The notes: generated from the letters alone by a model not told the origin. Shown: positions 7,449 through 15,328, counted from the first letter of the stretch. The stretch: DNA of 15,328 bases from an uncultured Muribaculaceae bacterium (GCA_910578035.1 CAJTOB010000004.1:62161-77488); one strand, 5' to 3'. Numbers and translations: made by a program.

Positions 7449-10033
7449 TGAAACGACTATTCATATTTTCGATCCTCGCGGCCCTATTCCTCGGCCTTTC
7501 GGCTGCGCCGACCCGCAAAGTCCTCGACGACGGCGGGAGTGGCCCCTATAAAGCCGAGGCCATCAGTGAGCCCTCTCTGCCCGGTTATGTGGTCTACCGT
7601 CCGGCCGACTACAAGGCCGCAGTCAAGGCCGAAGGCCCTCTGCCCCTGTTTGTGTTCGCCAATGGCGGCTGCAACGATACCTCGCTCCCGCACGAACGGA
7701 TGCTCAGCGACCTTGCTTCTCATGGTTATCTCGTAGTAGCGTTGGGCGAAATGCAGGACAGCATATCCGACCGTGAACTTCATAAATCGCCTACCGAGGA
7801 TATGCCCCGTGCCATCGACTGGGCCGAACGGGTTGTCAACGATGCCTCCAGTGTATATTACAAGGGCATAGACCTCGAATATGTGGGGCTCGGCGGCATG
7901 AGTTGTGGAGGCGCTCAGGTGCTTGCCAACTGCGGTGATCCCCGTGTGAAAACGTGCATAATGTTCAACTCCGGCATAGGCGATATGAAGATGGCCGATG
8001 CATCGGCCTCGTCACTGAGCAATCTCCACTGTCCGGTTCTTTACTTAATCGGCGGCGAGGGCGACATCGCCTATGGCAACGCCCAGCTCGACTATGACCG
8101 CATCAATAACGTGCCCGTGGCTTTTGCCAATCATCTGCGCATAGGCCATGGAGGCACTTATCACGAGCCCTTTGGCGGCTCATTCTCCCGCATGGCCCGT
8201 GCATGGCTGGGCTGGCAGTTCAAGGACAAGCGCGCCGACCTCGATGTGTTTCTGCGCAACCGACTTCGCGACTTTCCCGACTATACCATGAAGGCCAAGA
8301 ACTTCCCCGATGAAAACATACCCTTCACAGTCAAAGAAATCGATGTCAAAGCCCGTGACGGCAAGACTATCCGGGGTCGTGCATATATTCCCACCGGCGG
8401 CGACGCCCGCAAGCCCCTTGCAATAATGGCTCACGGCTATAACGGAACTTTCCGCGAGCCCCAGCCTTTTGCCGAGACCATGGCAATGCGCGGTGTGGCA
8501 AGCTATATCTTCGACTTCTGCGGGGGAGGCAACCATAGCCAAAGCGATGGTGTGACAACCGAAATGACCGTATTTACAGAAAAGGAGAATATCGAAGACA
8601 TCGCCGCCGCTGCCAAAACATGGGATTTCGTAGATCCCTCGCGTATGGCGCTGCTCGGTTGCAGCCAGGGCGGTCTTGTGGCAGCTCTTACGAGCGCGGC
8701 CAACCCGGATCTGTTCAAATCACTCGTGCTTGTATATCCGGCCCTTACAATACCCGACACCGCCCCGATGATGCTCAAGCGCTTTGACGCCGACGGCTCG
8801 CGACCGCAGGAACTCATGGGCATGAAGCTCGGCCGTGTCTACTATGAGAAAATCAAAGGCGTGAACGTGTTCGATTCCATACCGGCCTATAAAGGCGATG
8901 TGTTTATCGTCTATGGCGACCGCGACTTTGTTGCTGCCGGAGCCGACAAAGCTGCCGGAGTGTACGAAAAATGCGAAAAACTCGTAGTACCCGGAGGCGA
9001 CCACGGTTTCTCCAATTCCGCCTGCCACGAAATGGCAACCGGAGGCATTGCCAACTTCCTGCAGCGTACCCTCGCCAAACCGATGCCGCGCCGTCCTCAT
9101 TTTGAGTTCGACCCGAAAAACCCCGATGTACACGACCCTGTGATGGCTAAGGAAGACGGAGTTTACTATATGTTTACCACCGGCTTCGGCATAGGCATGA
9201 TGTCGTCGACCGACCTTAAGACATGGAAACAGGAAAAAGCACCGCTCGACCCGACTCCCACCTGGCCCGTGGAGTTCGTGCCCTCGTATAGCGGACATAC
9301 CTGGGCTCCCGATATCATCAAGGTCGGCGACCGCTGGTATCTCTACTACAGCTGCTCGACTTTCTATAAAAATATTTCTGTGATAGGCGTTGCTACAAAC
9401 AAGACCCTCAACCCCGATAGCCCCGACTACAAGTGGACCGACCTCGGTGCGGTTATCCGCTCACAGCCGGGCGTGAACGATTGGAATGCAATAGATCCCA
9501 ATATCATCATCGATGAAAAGGGCAATCCGTGGATGACATTTGGCTCTTTCTGGGATGGAATCCAGCTCGTTCAGCTCAAAAAGGACATGAAGACACCAGT
9601 AGGAGCCCCGGTGACGATTGCCCGCCGCCGACCGGCCGACAAGGTGGCCCATGGCAATGAGACGGCAAATACTAATGCTGTCGAAGCCCCCTTCATCACA
9701 TATCGCGACGGTTGGTACTATCTTTTCGTGAGCTACGACTATTGCTGCAAGGGCTTGAGCAGCAACTATAAGACGGCAGTAGGCCGCAGTCGCACGGTCG
9801 ATGGCCCCTACCTCGACAAGGCCGGACGACCGATGACCGAATGTGGTGGTGAAATCCTCGTCGGAGAAAGCCCACGATACAGTGGTGTAGGCCACAACAG
9901 CGTCTACGAAATAGACGGCAAGTGGTATTTCATCGCCCATGCCTACGACAAGAGCCGCCGCGGCGCCAGCAAACTCTTCCTTCGCGAACTCCGCTGGGAT
10001 GACGGCTGGCCTGTGATTGCCGACGCTGAATAA
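7445..10033 (+). CDS. Trimodular enzyme: alpha/beta hydrolase, cinnamoyl-esterase-like hydrolase, GH43 arabinanase-like
   Basis: One uninterrupted 862-codon frame carries three catalytic modules after a type I signal peptide (about 1-21, no lipobox). Module 1 (about 25-265) is an alpha/beta hydrolase with Ser153 in GMSCGG, D207 in GGEGD and H235 in GHGGTY. Module 2 (about 290-546) resembles feruloyl/cinnamoyl esterases of the Est1E/LJ0536 type: HGYNG at 330-334, an FDF...MTVFTEKENIED stretch, Ser407 in GCSQGG, D494 in GDRD and H520 in GGDHG. Module 3 (about 552-862) is GH43 with base D564 (HDP), pKa modulator D684 (AIDPN), acid E747 (VEAPF) and the GVGHNS motif (H817) typical of arabinan-cleaving subfamilies. 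All three sets of catalytic residues look intact. The protein should deacylate and cut arabinose chains in the periplasm. The start is ATG 7445 (ATG 7448 is equally possible), overlapping the upstream stop as ATGA. Exact ester and linkage specificity is inferred. Confidence 0.92.
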   Translation: MMKRLFIFSILAALFLGLSAAPTRKVLDDGGSGPYKAEAISEPSLPGYVVYRPADYKAAVKAEGPLPLFVFANGGCNDTSLPHERMLSDLASHGYLVVALGEMQDSISDRELHKSPTEDMPRAIDWAERVVNDASSVYYKGIDLEYVGLGGMSCGGAQVLANCGDPRVKTCIMFNSGIGDMKMADASASSLSNLHCPVLYLIGGEGDIAYGNAQLDYDRINNVPVAFANHLRIGHGGTYHEPFGGSFSRMARAWLGWQFKDKRADLDVFLRNRLRDFPDYTMKAKNFPDENIPFTVKEIDVKARDGKTIRGRAYIPTGGDARKPLAIMAHGYNGTFREPQPFAETMAMRGVASYIFDFCGGGNHSQSDGVTTEMTVFTEKENIEDIAAAAKTWDFVDPSRMALLGCSQGGLVAALTSAANPDLFKSLVLVYPALTIPDTAPMMLKRFDADGSRPQELMGMKLGRVYYEKIKGVNVFDSIPAYKGDVFIVYGDRDFVAAGADKAAGVYEKCEKLVVPGGDHGFSNSACHEMATGGIANFLQRTLAKPMPRRPHFEFDPKNPDVHDPVMAKEDGVYYMFTTGFGIGMMSSTDLKTWKQEKAPLDPTPTWPVEFVPSYSGHTWAPDIIKVGDRWYLYYSCSTFYKNISVIGVATNKTLNPDSPDYKWTDLGAVIRSQPGVNDWNAIDPNIIIDEKGNPWMTFGSFWDGIQLVQLKKDMKTPVGAPVTIARRRPADKVAHGNETANTNAVEAPFITYRDGWYYLFVSYDYCCKGLSSNYKTAVGRSRTVDGPYLDKAGRPMTECGGEILVGESPRYSGVGHNSVYEIDGKWYFIAHAYDKSRRGASKLFLRELRWDDGWPVIADAE

Positions 10034-10049
10034 TCCGCAGTTACTATAC

Positions 10050-10080
10050 TGTAGCCCGCTTTTGAACAGGGCGGCCTACA
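10050..10080 (+). other. Imperfect hairpin downstream of the GH43 fusion gene
   Basis: TGTAG at 10050-10054 pairs with CTACA at 10076-10080. After a C-C mismatch, CCGC at 10056-10059 pairs with GCGG at 10071-10074, leaving an 11-nt loop. It is 17 bp after the upstream stop codon. No T run follows, so it is not a standard intrinsic terminator; it could stabilise or process the upstream mRNA. Confidence 0.45.
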
Positions 10081-10133
10081 GCTGCCAAGACTTCATACCC
10101 CTAAGTTCTCCACATTTTTCTTGAAAAGGCTTT

Positions 10134-10156
10134 TATGCCGTCGTGCAGACGGCATA
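10134..10156 (+). other. Perfect 9-bp stem-loop upstream of the susC-like gene
   Basis: The arms TATGCCGTC (10134-10142) and GACGGCATA (10148-10156) are perfect inverted repeats around the loop GTGCA. A further GGC/GCC pairing outside them is possible across a three-T bulge. It lies 78 bp before the SusC start. Neither strand has a T run after it, so an attenuator, RNase processing site or RNA-protein site is more likely than a simple terminator. Confidence 0.55.
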
Positions 10157-10233
10157 GCCCCTCCGCTATACCCTTATCAATCAATTATTATTTTACAAAC
10201 ACACTGTTTTTAAGTAACTTAACTAATTAAACC

Positions 10234-13200
10234 ATGAAATTGACCTTAAAACAGAAACAGACCGGAATCATTCCGGCATTCTTCAAGGCTTTCGTTGTGG
10301 CGTTTGTCATATTCGCGGCCTTACCGGCAATGGCACAGAAAGTGACAGGACTCGTCACAACAGAAGACGGAGAGCCCGTAATCGGTGCTTCGGTTGTGCT
10401 CAAAGACACTAAAATTGCGAATACTACCGACATCGACGGACAGTATGAAATCAATGCACCGGGCAATGGTACTCTCGTATTCTCCTATGTAGGGCTTGCA
10501 ACGGTCGAAGTACCCGTGCAGAACCGTAGTGTTGTCAACGTAACCATGAAAGAATCGGGCATCGAGCTCGACGAAGTCGTAGCCATCGGCTATGGTACCG
10601 TCAAGAAAGCCGACCTCACGGGTGCTGTATCGGTTGTGAAACCTGAAGATTACAGCCAGCGCACCAATACCTCTGTAGGAGAAATGCTCCTTGGTGCGGC
10701 TGCCGGCGTGAGCGTGCGCACGGGCGGTGAAATCGGCTCTCTGCCCCAGATACAGATTCGCGGTGTCGGAAACCTCACTAACAACGACCCTCTGTATGTA
10801 ATCGACGGTGTGCCTACTTCCAACGATATTCACTTCAATATCAACGATATCGAATCGATACAAGTACTCAAAGATGCTTCCGCGGCTGCTATCTACGGCT
10901 CGCGCGCAGCAAACGGTGTGATTATCATCACTACAAAGGGCGGTAAGGAAGGTCGCACCAAGTTCGGATTTATGTCGCAGATTGCAGTCCAGAATCTTCC
11001 CAAGCTGAAAATGGCACGCGCCGCCGAATGGAAAGCTCTCTACGATGTCGCTGTCGATAATGCCATTGCGATTGGTGTCCAGGGCGTTACGGAACGCTTC
11101 GATCATCGCGAATATGATACGGACTGGCAGGGCGAATGGTTTAAGACCGGTATTATGCAGACCTATGATTTCAGCATGTCGGGAGGCTCAAAGACTGCGA
11201 CCTATCGAGCCTCATTAAACTATATGGGCAATAGTGCGACCACTCCCGGACGAGGTCTTGAACGCCTCACGGCCCGCATTAACAGTCAAGGAACACTCGG
11301 CCGTGTCCGTGCAGGCGAGAATGTATCGGTATCCCGTACGAAGCTAAGAAATTCAAGCAGTATCATGGGCGGAGGAGTCATTCAGGATATAGTAGAACTT
11401 ATACCTACCGTTCCTATCTATGATGACGGCCCTCTCGGTACAACCCACGGCTATGGCCGCGGCGACCAGACACGAGCTCGTACACTTGCATACAATCCTT
11501 TCGCTGCAGTTGACAACGGAGACGCAAAGACCGAATATGTTACTATCCGTGCAAATGCCTGGGCCGAAGTTTCTATCTTCGACTTTTTGAAATACAAAAT
11601 AAATCTTGGTGCAGACATCATGGACTCAAGCCGCGATTCCTGGACAAAGGGTTATGGCACAGGTCTCAATAAGGCTGATGGACCAAACTCGGCAACTTCG
11701 TCATGGAATCGACGCTATAATTATCTTATCGAAAACACACTTGCTTTCAATAAGAAAGTTAAAGGGCACAATATCGACGCAGTTGTAGGCCAGACCTACC
11801 AGAAGACACGCGTAAAGAGCGCCGAGGCTTCAAAGCAGAATCTTATCGAAATCCCCGGTGCGGGCTGGCTGCACACAGTGAATGCCGGTACTGCCGGTGC
11901 CACAGCGTCGGGCAGCCTCTATGAAGCCGCTCTTATATCTTATCTTGGTCGTGTAAACTACGACTACGACGGACGCTATCTTTTGAGTCTTACCGGTCGT
12001 ATAGACGGTACCTCCCGTTTCGGAAAGGGCTATAAATGGGGCACATTTCCCTCTGCGTCTATAGGCTGGCGAATCAGTCAGGAAAAATTCTTTAAAATAG
12101 ACTGGATTAACGACCTTAAATTACGCGCAAACTGGGGTAAACTCGGTAGCCAGAACATTGGGTACTATGACTATCAGATGTATATGCTTAGCACAGCCCA
12201 GTATCTTTTTAATGGCGATGGCAAGGGCTCAACTATCGGCCAGACCGTGGCTTCGCTATCAAACTCCGACCTTTCGTGGGAGACCATGGAGCAGAAGAAC
12301 TTCGGTGTAGACCTTAGCTTCCTCAACAACCGCCTGTCTGTTACGGCCGAATACTATATCTCGACTTCGCACGATGTGCTTACCGGCCTGCCAATTCTTG
12401 GCTCTACCGGCAATGCCGGCGGTAGCCCCGTTGTGAATGCGGCTTCTATTGAGAATAAAGGCTTCGAACTTACCGCAACATGGCGCGACCGCCTCGAAAA
12501 CGGTTTTTCATATTCGGTAAGCCTCAACATGAACCACTCAGACAATAAGCTCCTCAAGTTCGGCTATGGCAAGGCAGAGCAGTTCGACGGCAACCAATAC
12601 GGCACATATACCGTGACCCGCGTAGGACAGTCTGTAGGCAAATTCTATCTTGTCAAGACCGATGGTATCTTCCAGAGCATGGAGGAAGTGCAGGCCCATA
12701 AGAACTCTAAAGGACAGGTGATACAGCCCGATGCCGGACCCGGTGATATACGCTATATCGATACAAACGACGACGGACAGATTACCTCGGGTGATGCCAC
12801 TACAATCGACGACCGCAGCCCCTGGCCTAAACTTGAACTTGGTCTCAACGTGCAGCTGTCATGGAAGAATTTCGATTTTGGTATTGTAGGTTACGGAAAA
12901 TTCGGCCAATATGCCTACAACGATACACGACGTTATATGGAAGGTATAAATGACTGCAAAGGTGCTTACGCTGGATACGACTACTGGAGCCCAACCAACA
13001 CAAGTTCGAAAAATCCACGGCCCATCTACGGCGACGAGCGCAACAGCCATCTTTGGAGCGACCGCTGGCTTGAGAATTCTTCTTTTTTCCGTTTCAGTTC
13101 TATCTCTCTTGCTTATAACTGGAAGCCTAAATTCCTCAAAGGATATGTTGAAAACGTGAAAGTATCTGTTACAGGACAAAATCTCATCACCATTACTAAA

Positions 13201-13314
13201 TATAAAGGATTCGACCCCGACTTCAACAGTAACAATATCTTCCTGCCCGGTGTGGATATGAGTGCATATCCTTCGCCCAAATCGTGGGTATTCGGTGTAA
13301 ACATTGACTTCTAA
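10234..13314 (+). CDS. SusC/RagA-family TonB-dependent outer-membrane transporter
   Basis: The protein has 1026 residues and forms the outer-membrane channel that imports oligosaccharides using TonB energy. A signal peptide covers about 1-34 (cleavage after PAMA). Next comes a carboxypeptidase-D regulatory-like domain (about 36-107, VTGLVTTEDGEPVIGASV), then the TonB-box-like stretch and characteristic SusC signature ELDEVVAIGYGTVKKADLTG at about 111-130. The plug domain (about 127-240) carries QIRGVGN, DPLYVIDGVP and the AAIYGSRAANGVIIITTKGG motif. The rest is the 22-strand-type barrel, ending in the usual aromatic C-terminus (VFGVNIDF). Its length is normal for the family. The SusD-like gene starts 12 bp downstream, so the two are co-transcribed and form a lidded import complex. 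The neighbouring GH51 and GH43 genes suggest the cargo is arabinose-containing oligosaccharide. No anti-sigma-interacting N-terminal extension is seen, consistent with control by the HTCS-like protein rather than an ECF sigma factor. Confidence 0.96.
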   Translation: MKLTLKQKQTGIIPAFFKAFVVAFVIFAALPAMAQKVTGLVTTEDGEPVIGASVVLKDTKIANTTDIDGQYEINAPGNGTLVFSYVGLATVEVPVQNRSVVNVTMKESGIELDEVVAIGYGTVKKADLTGAVSVVKPEDYSQRTNTSVGEMLLGAAAGVSVRTGGEIGSLPQIQIRGVGNLTNNDPLYVIDGVPTSNDIHFNINDIESIQVLKDASAAAIYGSRAANGVIIITTKGGKEGRTKFGFMSQIAVQNLPKLKMARAAEWKALYDVAVDNAIAIGVQGVTERFDHREYDTDWQGEWFKTGIMQTYDFSMSGGSKTATYRASLNYMGNSATTPGRGLERLTARINSQGTLGRVRAGENVSVSRTKLRNSSSIMGGGVIQDIVELIPTVPIYDDGPLGTTHGYGRGDQTRARTLAYNPFAAVDNGDAKTEYVTIRANAWAEVSIFDFLKYKINLGADIMDSSRDSWTKGYGTGLNKADGPNSATSSWNRRYNYLIENTLAFNKKVKGHNIDAVVGQTYQKTRVKSAEASKQNLIEIPGAGWLHTVNAGTAGATASGSLYEAALISYLGRVNYDYDGRYLLSLTGRIDGTSRFGKGYKWGTFPSASIGWRISQEKFFKIDWINDLKLRANWGKLGSQNIGYYDYQMYMLSTAQYLFNGDGKGSTIGQTVASLSNSDLSWETMEQKNFGVDLSFLNNRLSVTAEYYISTSHDVLTGLPILGSTGNAGGSPVVNAASIENKGFELTATWRDRLENGFSYSVSLNMNHSDNKLLKFGYGKAEQFDGNQYGTYTVTRVGQSVGKFYLVKTDGIFQSMEEVQAHKNSKGQVIQPDAGPGDIRYIDTNDDGQITSGDATTIDDRSPWPKLELGLNVQLSWKNFDFGIVGYGKFGQYAYNDTRRYMEGINDCKGAYAGYDYWSPTNTSSKNPRPIYGDERNSHLWSDRWLENSSFFRFSSISLAYNWKPKFLKGYVENVKVSVTGQNLITITKYKGFDPDFNSNNIFLPGVDMSAYPSPKSWVFGVNIDF

Positions 13315-13326
13315 TCTACAGCAACC

Positions 13327-14910
13327 ATGATTAAATATATCAAAACCATATCTGCCGCCGCTCTGGTTGGCGCCGCAGTCTTCGCAACTTCTTCGTGCAA
13401 CGAATCTCTGCTCGAGCTAAGCGATCCTAACAAACTTACTGCTGATGTGGCCTGGAATACTCAGGCCGGTGTCGAAAGCGGATTGACAGGAGCATATCAC
13501 ACGCTTTACAATAGCTTCTATACCAATCTAAACGCTTACATGTGTTCAGGTCAATCCGATGAATTTACTTCCGATTCGCCCGACAACGAGCTCAAGTCGC
13601 TCATCAACCTGAACTATACCAACTACGACCAGCGCTGGAATCTATATACCTATAATCTTCTCTATCAGGCTATATTCCGTGCCAACCAGGTTATAATCCA
13701 CGCCGAAGAAATAGAGTGGAGCAGTGAAGACAAGAAAACCGACGTTCTTGCCCAGGCCCGTGCGCTTCGTGGCATGCACTACTACTACCTGACCATGCTC
13801 TACAAGAAAGCCCCGCTGGTAGACTGGATTTCGGCTCCATCCGACCAGCCTAATGAATCTACATTCGAAATAAACTGCAAGTTTGTCGAAGATGATCTCA
13901 AATATGCCGCAGAAAAACTCCCTGAGTCCTATTCAGAAGTAGGACGTGTCAACAAGTATCATGCCCTCTGCTTCCTCGGCAAACTTTATATGAACACGGG
14001 TGACTTCGCTGCTGCGAAAGACTGCTTCAAAAAAGTGATTGAGTCAGGTAAATACAGTCTCACAGCTAATTATCGCGACAATTTCCGCCACGATACCGAG
14101 AATAACAGTGAGTCTATATTCGAGATTCAGAATTCCGATGAGAGCCCCAACAAAATCGGCGGATTTTGGGGTATGATTGGCAATGACGGCGCCGACTGTA
14201 ACTTCGGCAACTGGCGCGAACGCTTCATGTCGGCCTCGCCAGTAGGCTTCGGAGATTATATTGTGCCCGACTGGACCGTGGAGATGTATAAGGACGAGAA
14301 GACCCGCGACGGCGGCTACGACGTCCGTCTGCGCGACAATATCGTGTATCCCGACCTATGGAAGGACTTCCCCGGCGAGGTTCTTTATCCCGGCGACGGC
14401 CAGATTACAGCATGGCGCGATGACCTTTGGAAGAAACAGAGTTGGTGCCGTAAATACTGCACAGACTATTACCTTGATACTAAAGCGGCAACCAACCCCA
14501 ATGCCATCAACGTGCGCATACTCCGCTATGCCGACGTTCTCCTTAGTTATGCAGAGTGTCTTGCCGAGACTGGTGCATCGCTTGCCGATGCCGCCAAATA
14601 CATAGATATGGTCCGCGAGCGTGTAAACCTCTATCCTCTTGCCGAGAGTATCCACAAAGATTGTCTCAAAGACAAGAAATCGTTCATGCGTCGTCTTCAG
14701 AAGGAGCGTGGTAAAGAACTGATGTTCGAGTATGATCGTTTCTTCGACCTCCGTCGCTGGGGGCTCGGTACTGATGCTGAATACACGGAATATGTGAAAT
14801 CATACAGTGAAAAGCACCGTCTCAACTTCGTGCCAGGCCGAGAATGGCTGCCTTTCCCACAGAAAGAAGTGAATAATAATCCCAACCTTACCCAGAATGA
14901 TTCATTTTAA
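13327..14910 (+). CDS. SusD/RagB-family outer-membrane glycan-binding lipoprotein
   Basis: The protein has 527 residues and forms the surface lid of the SusCD complex, capturing oligosaccharides before import. The N-terminus ends in SSC with the lipid-acceptor Cys24, a lipoprotein signal. SusD hallmarks are present: early LLELSDPNKLT, helical repeats of the TPR type (for example KYHALCFLGKLYMNTGDFAAAKDCFKKVI near 217-240), the NVRILRYADVLLSYAEC block near 400, and the FMRRLQKERGKELMFEYDRFFDLRRW segment near 457-482. The C-terminus, REWLPFPQKEVNNNPNLTQN, is typical. The gene appears intact and lies 12 bp after the SusC-like gene. No SusE/SusF-like surface binding protein follows; the next feature is a terminator and an IS element. 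Confidence 0.96.
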   Translation: MIKYIKTISAAALVGAAVFATSSCNESLLELSDPNKLTADVAWNTQAGVESGLTGAYHTLYNSFYTNLNAYMCSGQSDEFTSDSPDNELKSLINLNYTNYDQRWNLYTYNLLYQAIFRANQVIIHAEEIEWSSEDKKTDVLAQARALRGMHYYYLTMLYKKAPLVDWISAPSDQPNESTFEINCKFVEDDLKYAAEKLPESYSEVGRVNKYHALCFLGKLYMNTGDFAAAKDCFKKVIESGKYSLTANYRDNFRHDTENNSESIFEIQNSDESPNKIGGFWGMIGNDGADCNFGNWRERFMSASPVGFGDYIVPDWTVEMYKDEKTRDGGYDVRLRDNIVYPDLWKDFPGEVLYPGDGQITAWRDDLWKKQSWCRKYCTDYYLDTKAATNPNAINVRILRYADVLLSYAECLAETGASLADAAKYIDMVRERVNLYPLAESIHKDCLKDKKSFMRRLQKERGKELMFEYDRFFDLRRWGLGTDAEYTEYVKSYSEKHRLNFVPGREWLPFPQKEVNNNPNLTQNDSF

Positions 14911-14913
14911 ATT

Positions 14914-14931
14914 ATTGCTGTCCGATAAAAC
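14914..14931. mobile_element. Possible IS end next to the SusD stop codon
   Basis: The stretch ATTGCTGTCCGATAAAAC lies between the SusD stop (14910) and the IS4-type transposase stop (14997). The IS must end somewhere on this side of the transposase, so its terminal inverted repeat should fall in 14911-14996. This block is my best candidate by position and general look only. The matching end lies outside the window, so it cannot be confirmed here. Confidence 0.25.
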
Positions 14932-14952
14932 TCAAATAGCGCAATAAAGTAT

Positions 14953-14993
14953 GGCTCGAACGCTGATTTTATGGTGTTCGAGTCTTCTTTTTT
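14953..14993 (+). terminator. Intrinsic terminator after the SusD-like gene
   Basis: GGCTCGAAC (14953-14961) pairs with GTTCGAGTC (14976-14984) over 9 bp including one G-U pair, around a 14-nt loop. It is followed by the T-rich tract TTCTTTTTT (14985-14993). This is a good rho-independent terminator for the plus-strand operon. It ends 3 bp before the transposase stop codon. It may belong to the inserted element rather than the original locus. Confidence 0.7.
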
Positions 14994-14996
14994 ACT

Positions 14997-15328
14997 TTAC
15001 AAGCCCCCTCTGTCAAACAATGACGGTTCGGGAGGCGCTTCGGAGGTCTCGGAAAGGATGATTTCCCACTCTTTTTCCGGGTTGTTAAACAGGCTGTTGA
15101 AGTCAACGTAGTACATCAGGGTAATTCTGACCATTGTTGCCAGCCCGGAGAAGCTCCACTGGCGTTTCAGCCCCTTCTGCATCACCATCAGCAGTAGATT
15201 GGCGATTAGTGTGATCCAGATCTGGATCTTGATGGCATTGGCGCTCTCGCCATAGAAGTATTTAAGTGGAAAATTTTGTTTCATCTGCTTGAATAGCAGC
15301 TCAATTTCCCATCTCTGTCGGTATATCG
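14997..15328 (-). CDS. IS4-family transposase, C-terminal part (5' end beyond window)
   Basis: The minus-strand frame is open from the right edge down to TAA at 14997-14999, giving about 110 C-terminal residues; the gene starts outside the window. The visible sequence begins IYRQRWEIELLFKQMK. This contains the full IS4-family Y-R-E-K signature (Y-x2-R-x3-E-x6-K), in which E is the last residue of the DDE catalytic triad. The following KYFYGESANAIKIQIW and helical segments are typical of the C-terminus of Bacteroidetes IS4 transposases. The internal Met at 15284 is not the start, because the conserved signature lies upstream of it. Transcription converges on the SusCD operon. Whether the copy is complete and active cannot be seen. 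Confidence 0.9.
   Translation of the reverse strand, partial: IYRQRWEIELLFKQMKQNFPLKYFYGESANAIKIQIWITLIANLLLMVMQKGLKRQWSFSGLATMVRITLMYYVDFNSLFNNPEKEWEIILSETSEAPPEPSLFDRGGL

Larger units (their letters stand above)
10034..10233. other. 200-bp gap between GH43 fusion gene and susC-like gene
   Basis: This is the only sizeable gap within the plus-strand gene cluster. It contains two hairpins, at 10050-10080 and 10134-10156, and an AT-rich stretch just before the SusC start. I found no exact TAnnTTTG box on the plus strand, so a separate susC promoter is not demonstrated. The gap may instead be an intercistronic processing or attenuation region. No small coding frame in it looks convincing. Confidence 0.6.

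Noticed and set aside
8720..9298. Minus-strand open frame (192 codons) within the trimodular enzyme
   Set aside because: It is antisense to conserved hydrolase and GH43 sequence, with no family resemblance.
10134..10156. Calling the perfect stem-loop an intrinsic terminator
   Set aside because: No T run follows on either strand, so the standard terminator definition is not met.
14997..15284. A 95-residue stand-alone protein starting at Met 15284
   Set aside because: The frame continues upstream with the IS4 Y-R-E-K motif to the window edge, so this is the tail of a larger transposase.
1..15328. CRISPR arrays, tRNA or rRNA genes
   Set aside because: No regularly spaced repeats, cloverleaf-like segments or conserved rRNA sequence were seen in the gaps; the sequence is otherwise filled by protein genes.

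Overview
The window looks like a Bacteroidales chromosome. Three things point there: a SusC/SusD pair, a gene with the remains of a hybrid two-component system (HTCS), and promoter boxes of the Bacteroidetes TAnnTTTG type. Moderate G+C and the protein styles fit a gut lineage such as Muribaculaceae, but that genus-level guess is inference.

Layout, left to right. (1) Positions 1-1685, minus strand: most of a Dcp-like M3 zinc metallopeptidase lipoprotein, cut by the left window edge, with its own promoter and a hairpin in its leader. (2) Positions 1836-3329, minus strand: an unusual HTCS-like regulator of only 497 residues. It keeps a Y_Y_Y domain, one membrane helix, a histidine-kinase dimerisation region, a receiver and an AraC DNA-binding domain. 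It has no beta-propeller sensor and no ATPase domain, and the expected phospho-acceptor His is Arg. (3) A 138-bp divergent promoter region. (4) Positions 3468-14910, plus strand: a polysaccharide utilisation locus (PUL) aimed at arabinose-containing polysaccharide. Its order is a GH51 alpha-L-arabinofuranosidase, a type-B carboxylesterase, an 862-residue fusion of two alpha/beta-hydrolase (esterase) domains with a GH43 arabinanase-like domain, a 200-bp gap with two hairpins, a SusC-type TonB-dependent transporter and a SusD-type glycan-binding lipoprotein. (5) A terminator-like hairpin, then on the minus strand the C-terminal end of an IS4-family transposase that runs off the right edge.

Working model (inference). 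SusCD imports arabinan or arabinoxylan oligosaccharides. In the periplasm the fusion protein and the carboxylesterase remove acyl groups (feruloyl or acetyl) and cut arabinose chains, and GH51 releases terminal L-arabinofuranose. The divergent regulator is the obvious candidate controller, but its signalling parts are degenerate, so it cannot work by the standard HTCS phosphorelay. The first three enzyme genes are tightly packed (a 3-bp gap, then a 4-bp overlap), which indicates one transcript. The most unusual items are the degenerate HTCS and the esterase-esterase-GH43 fusion.
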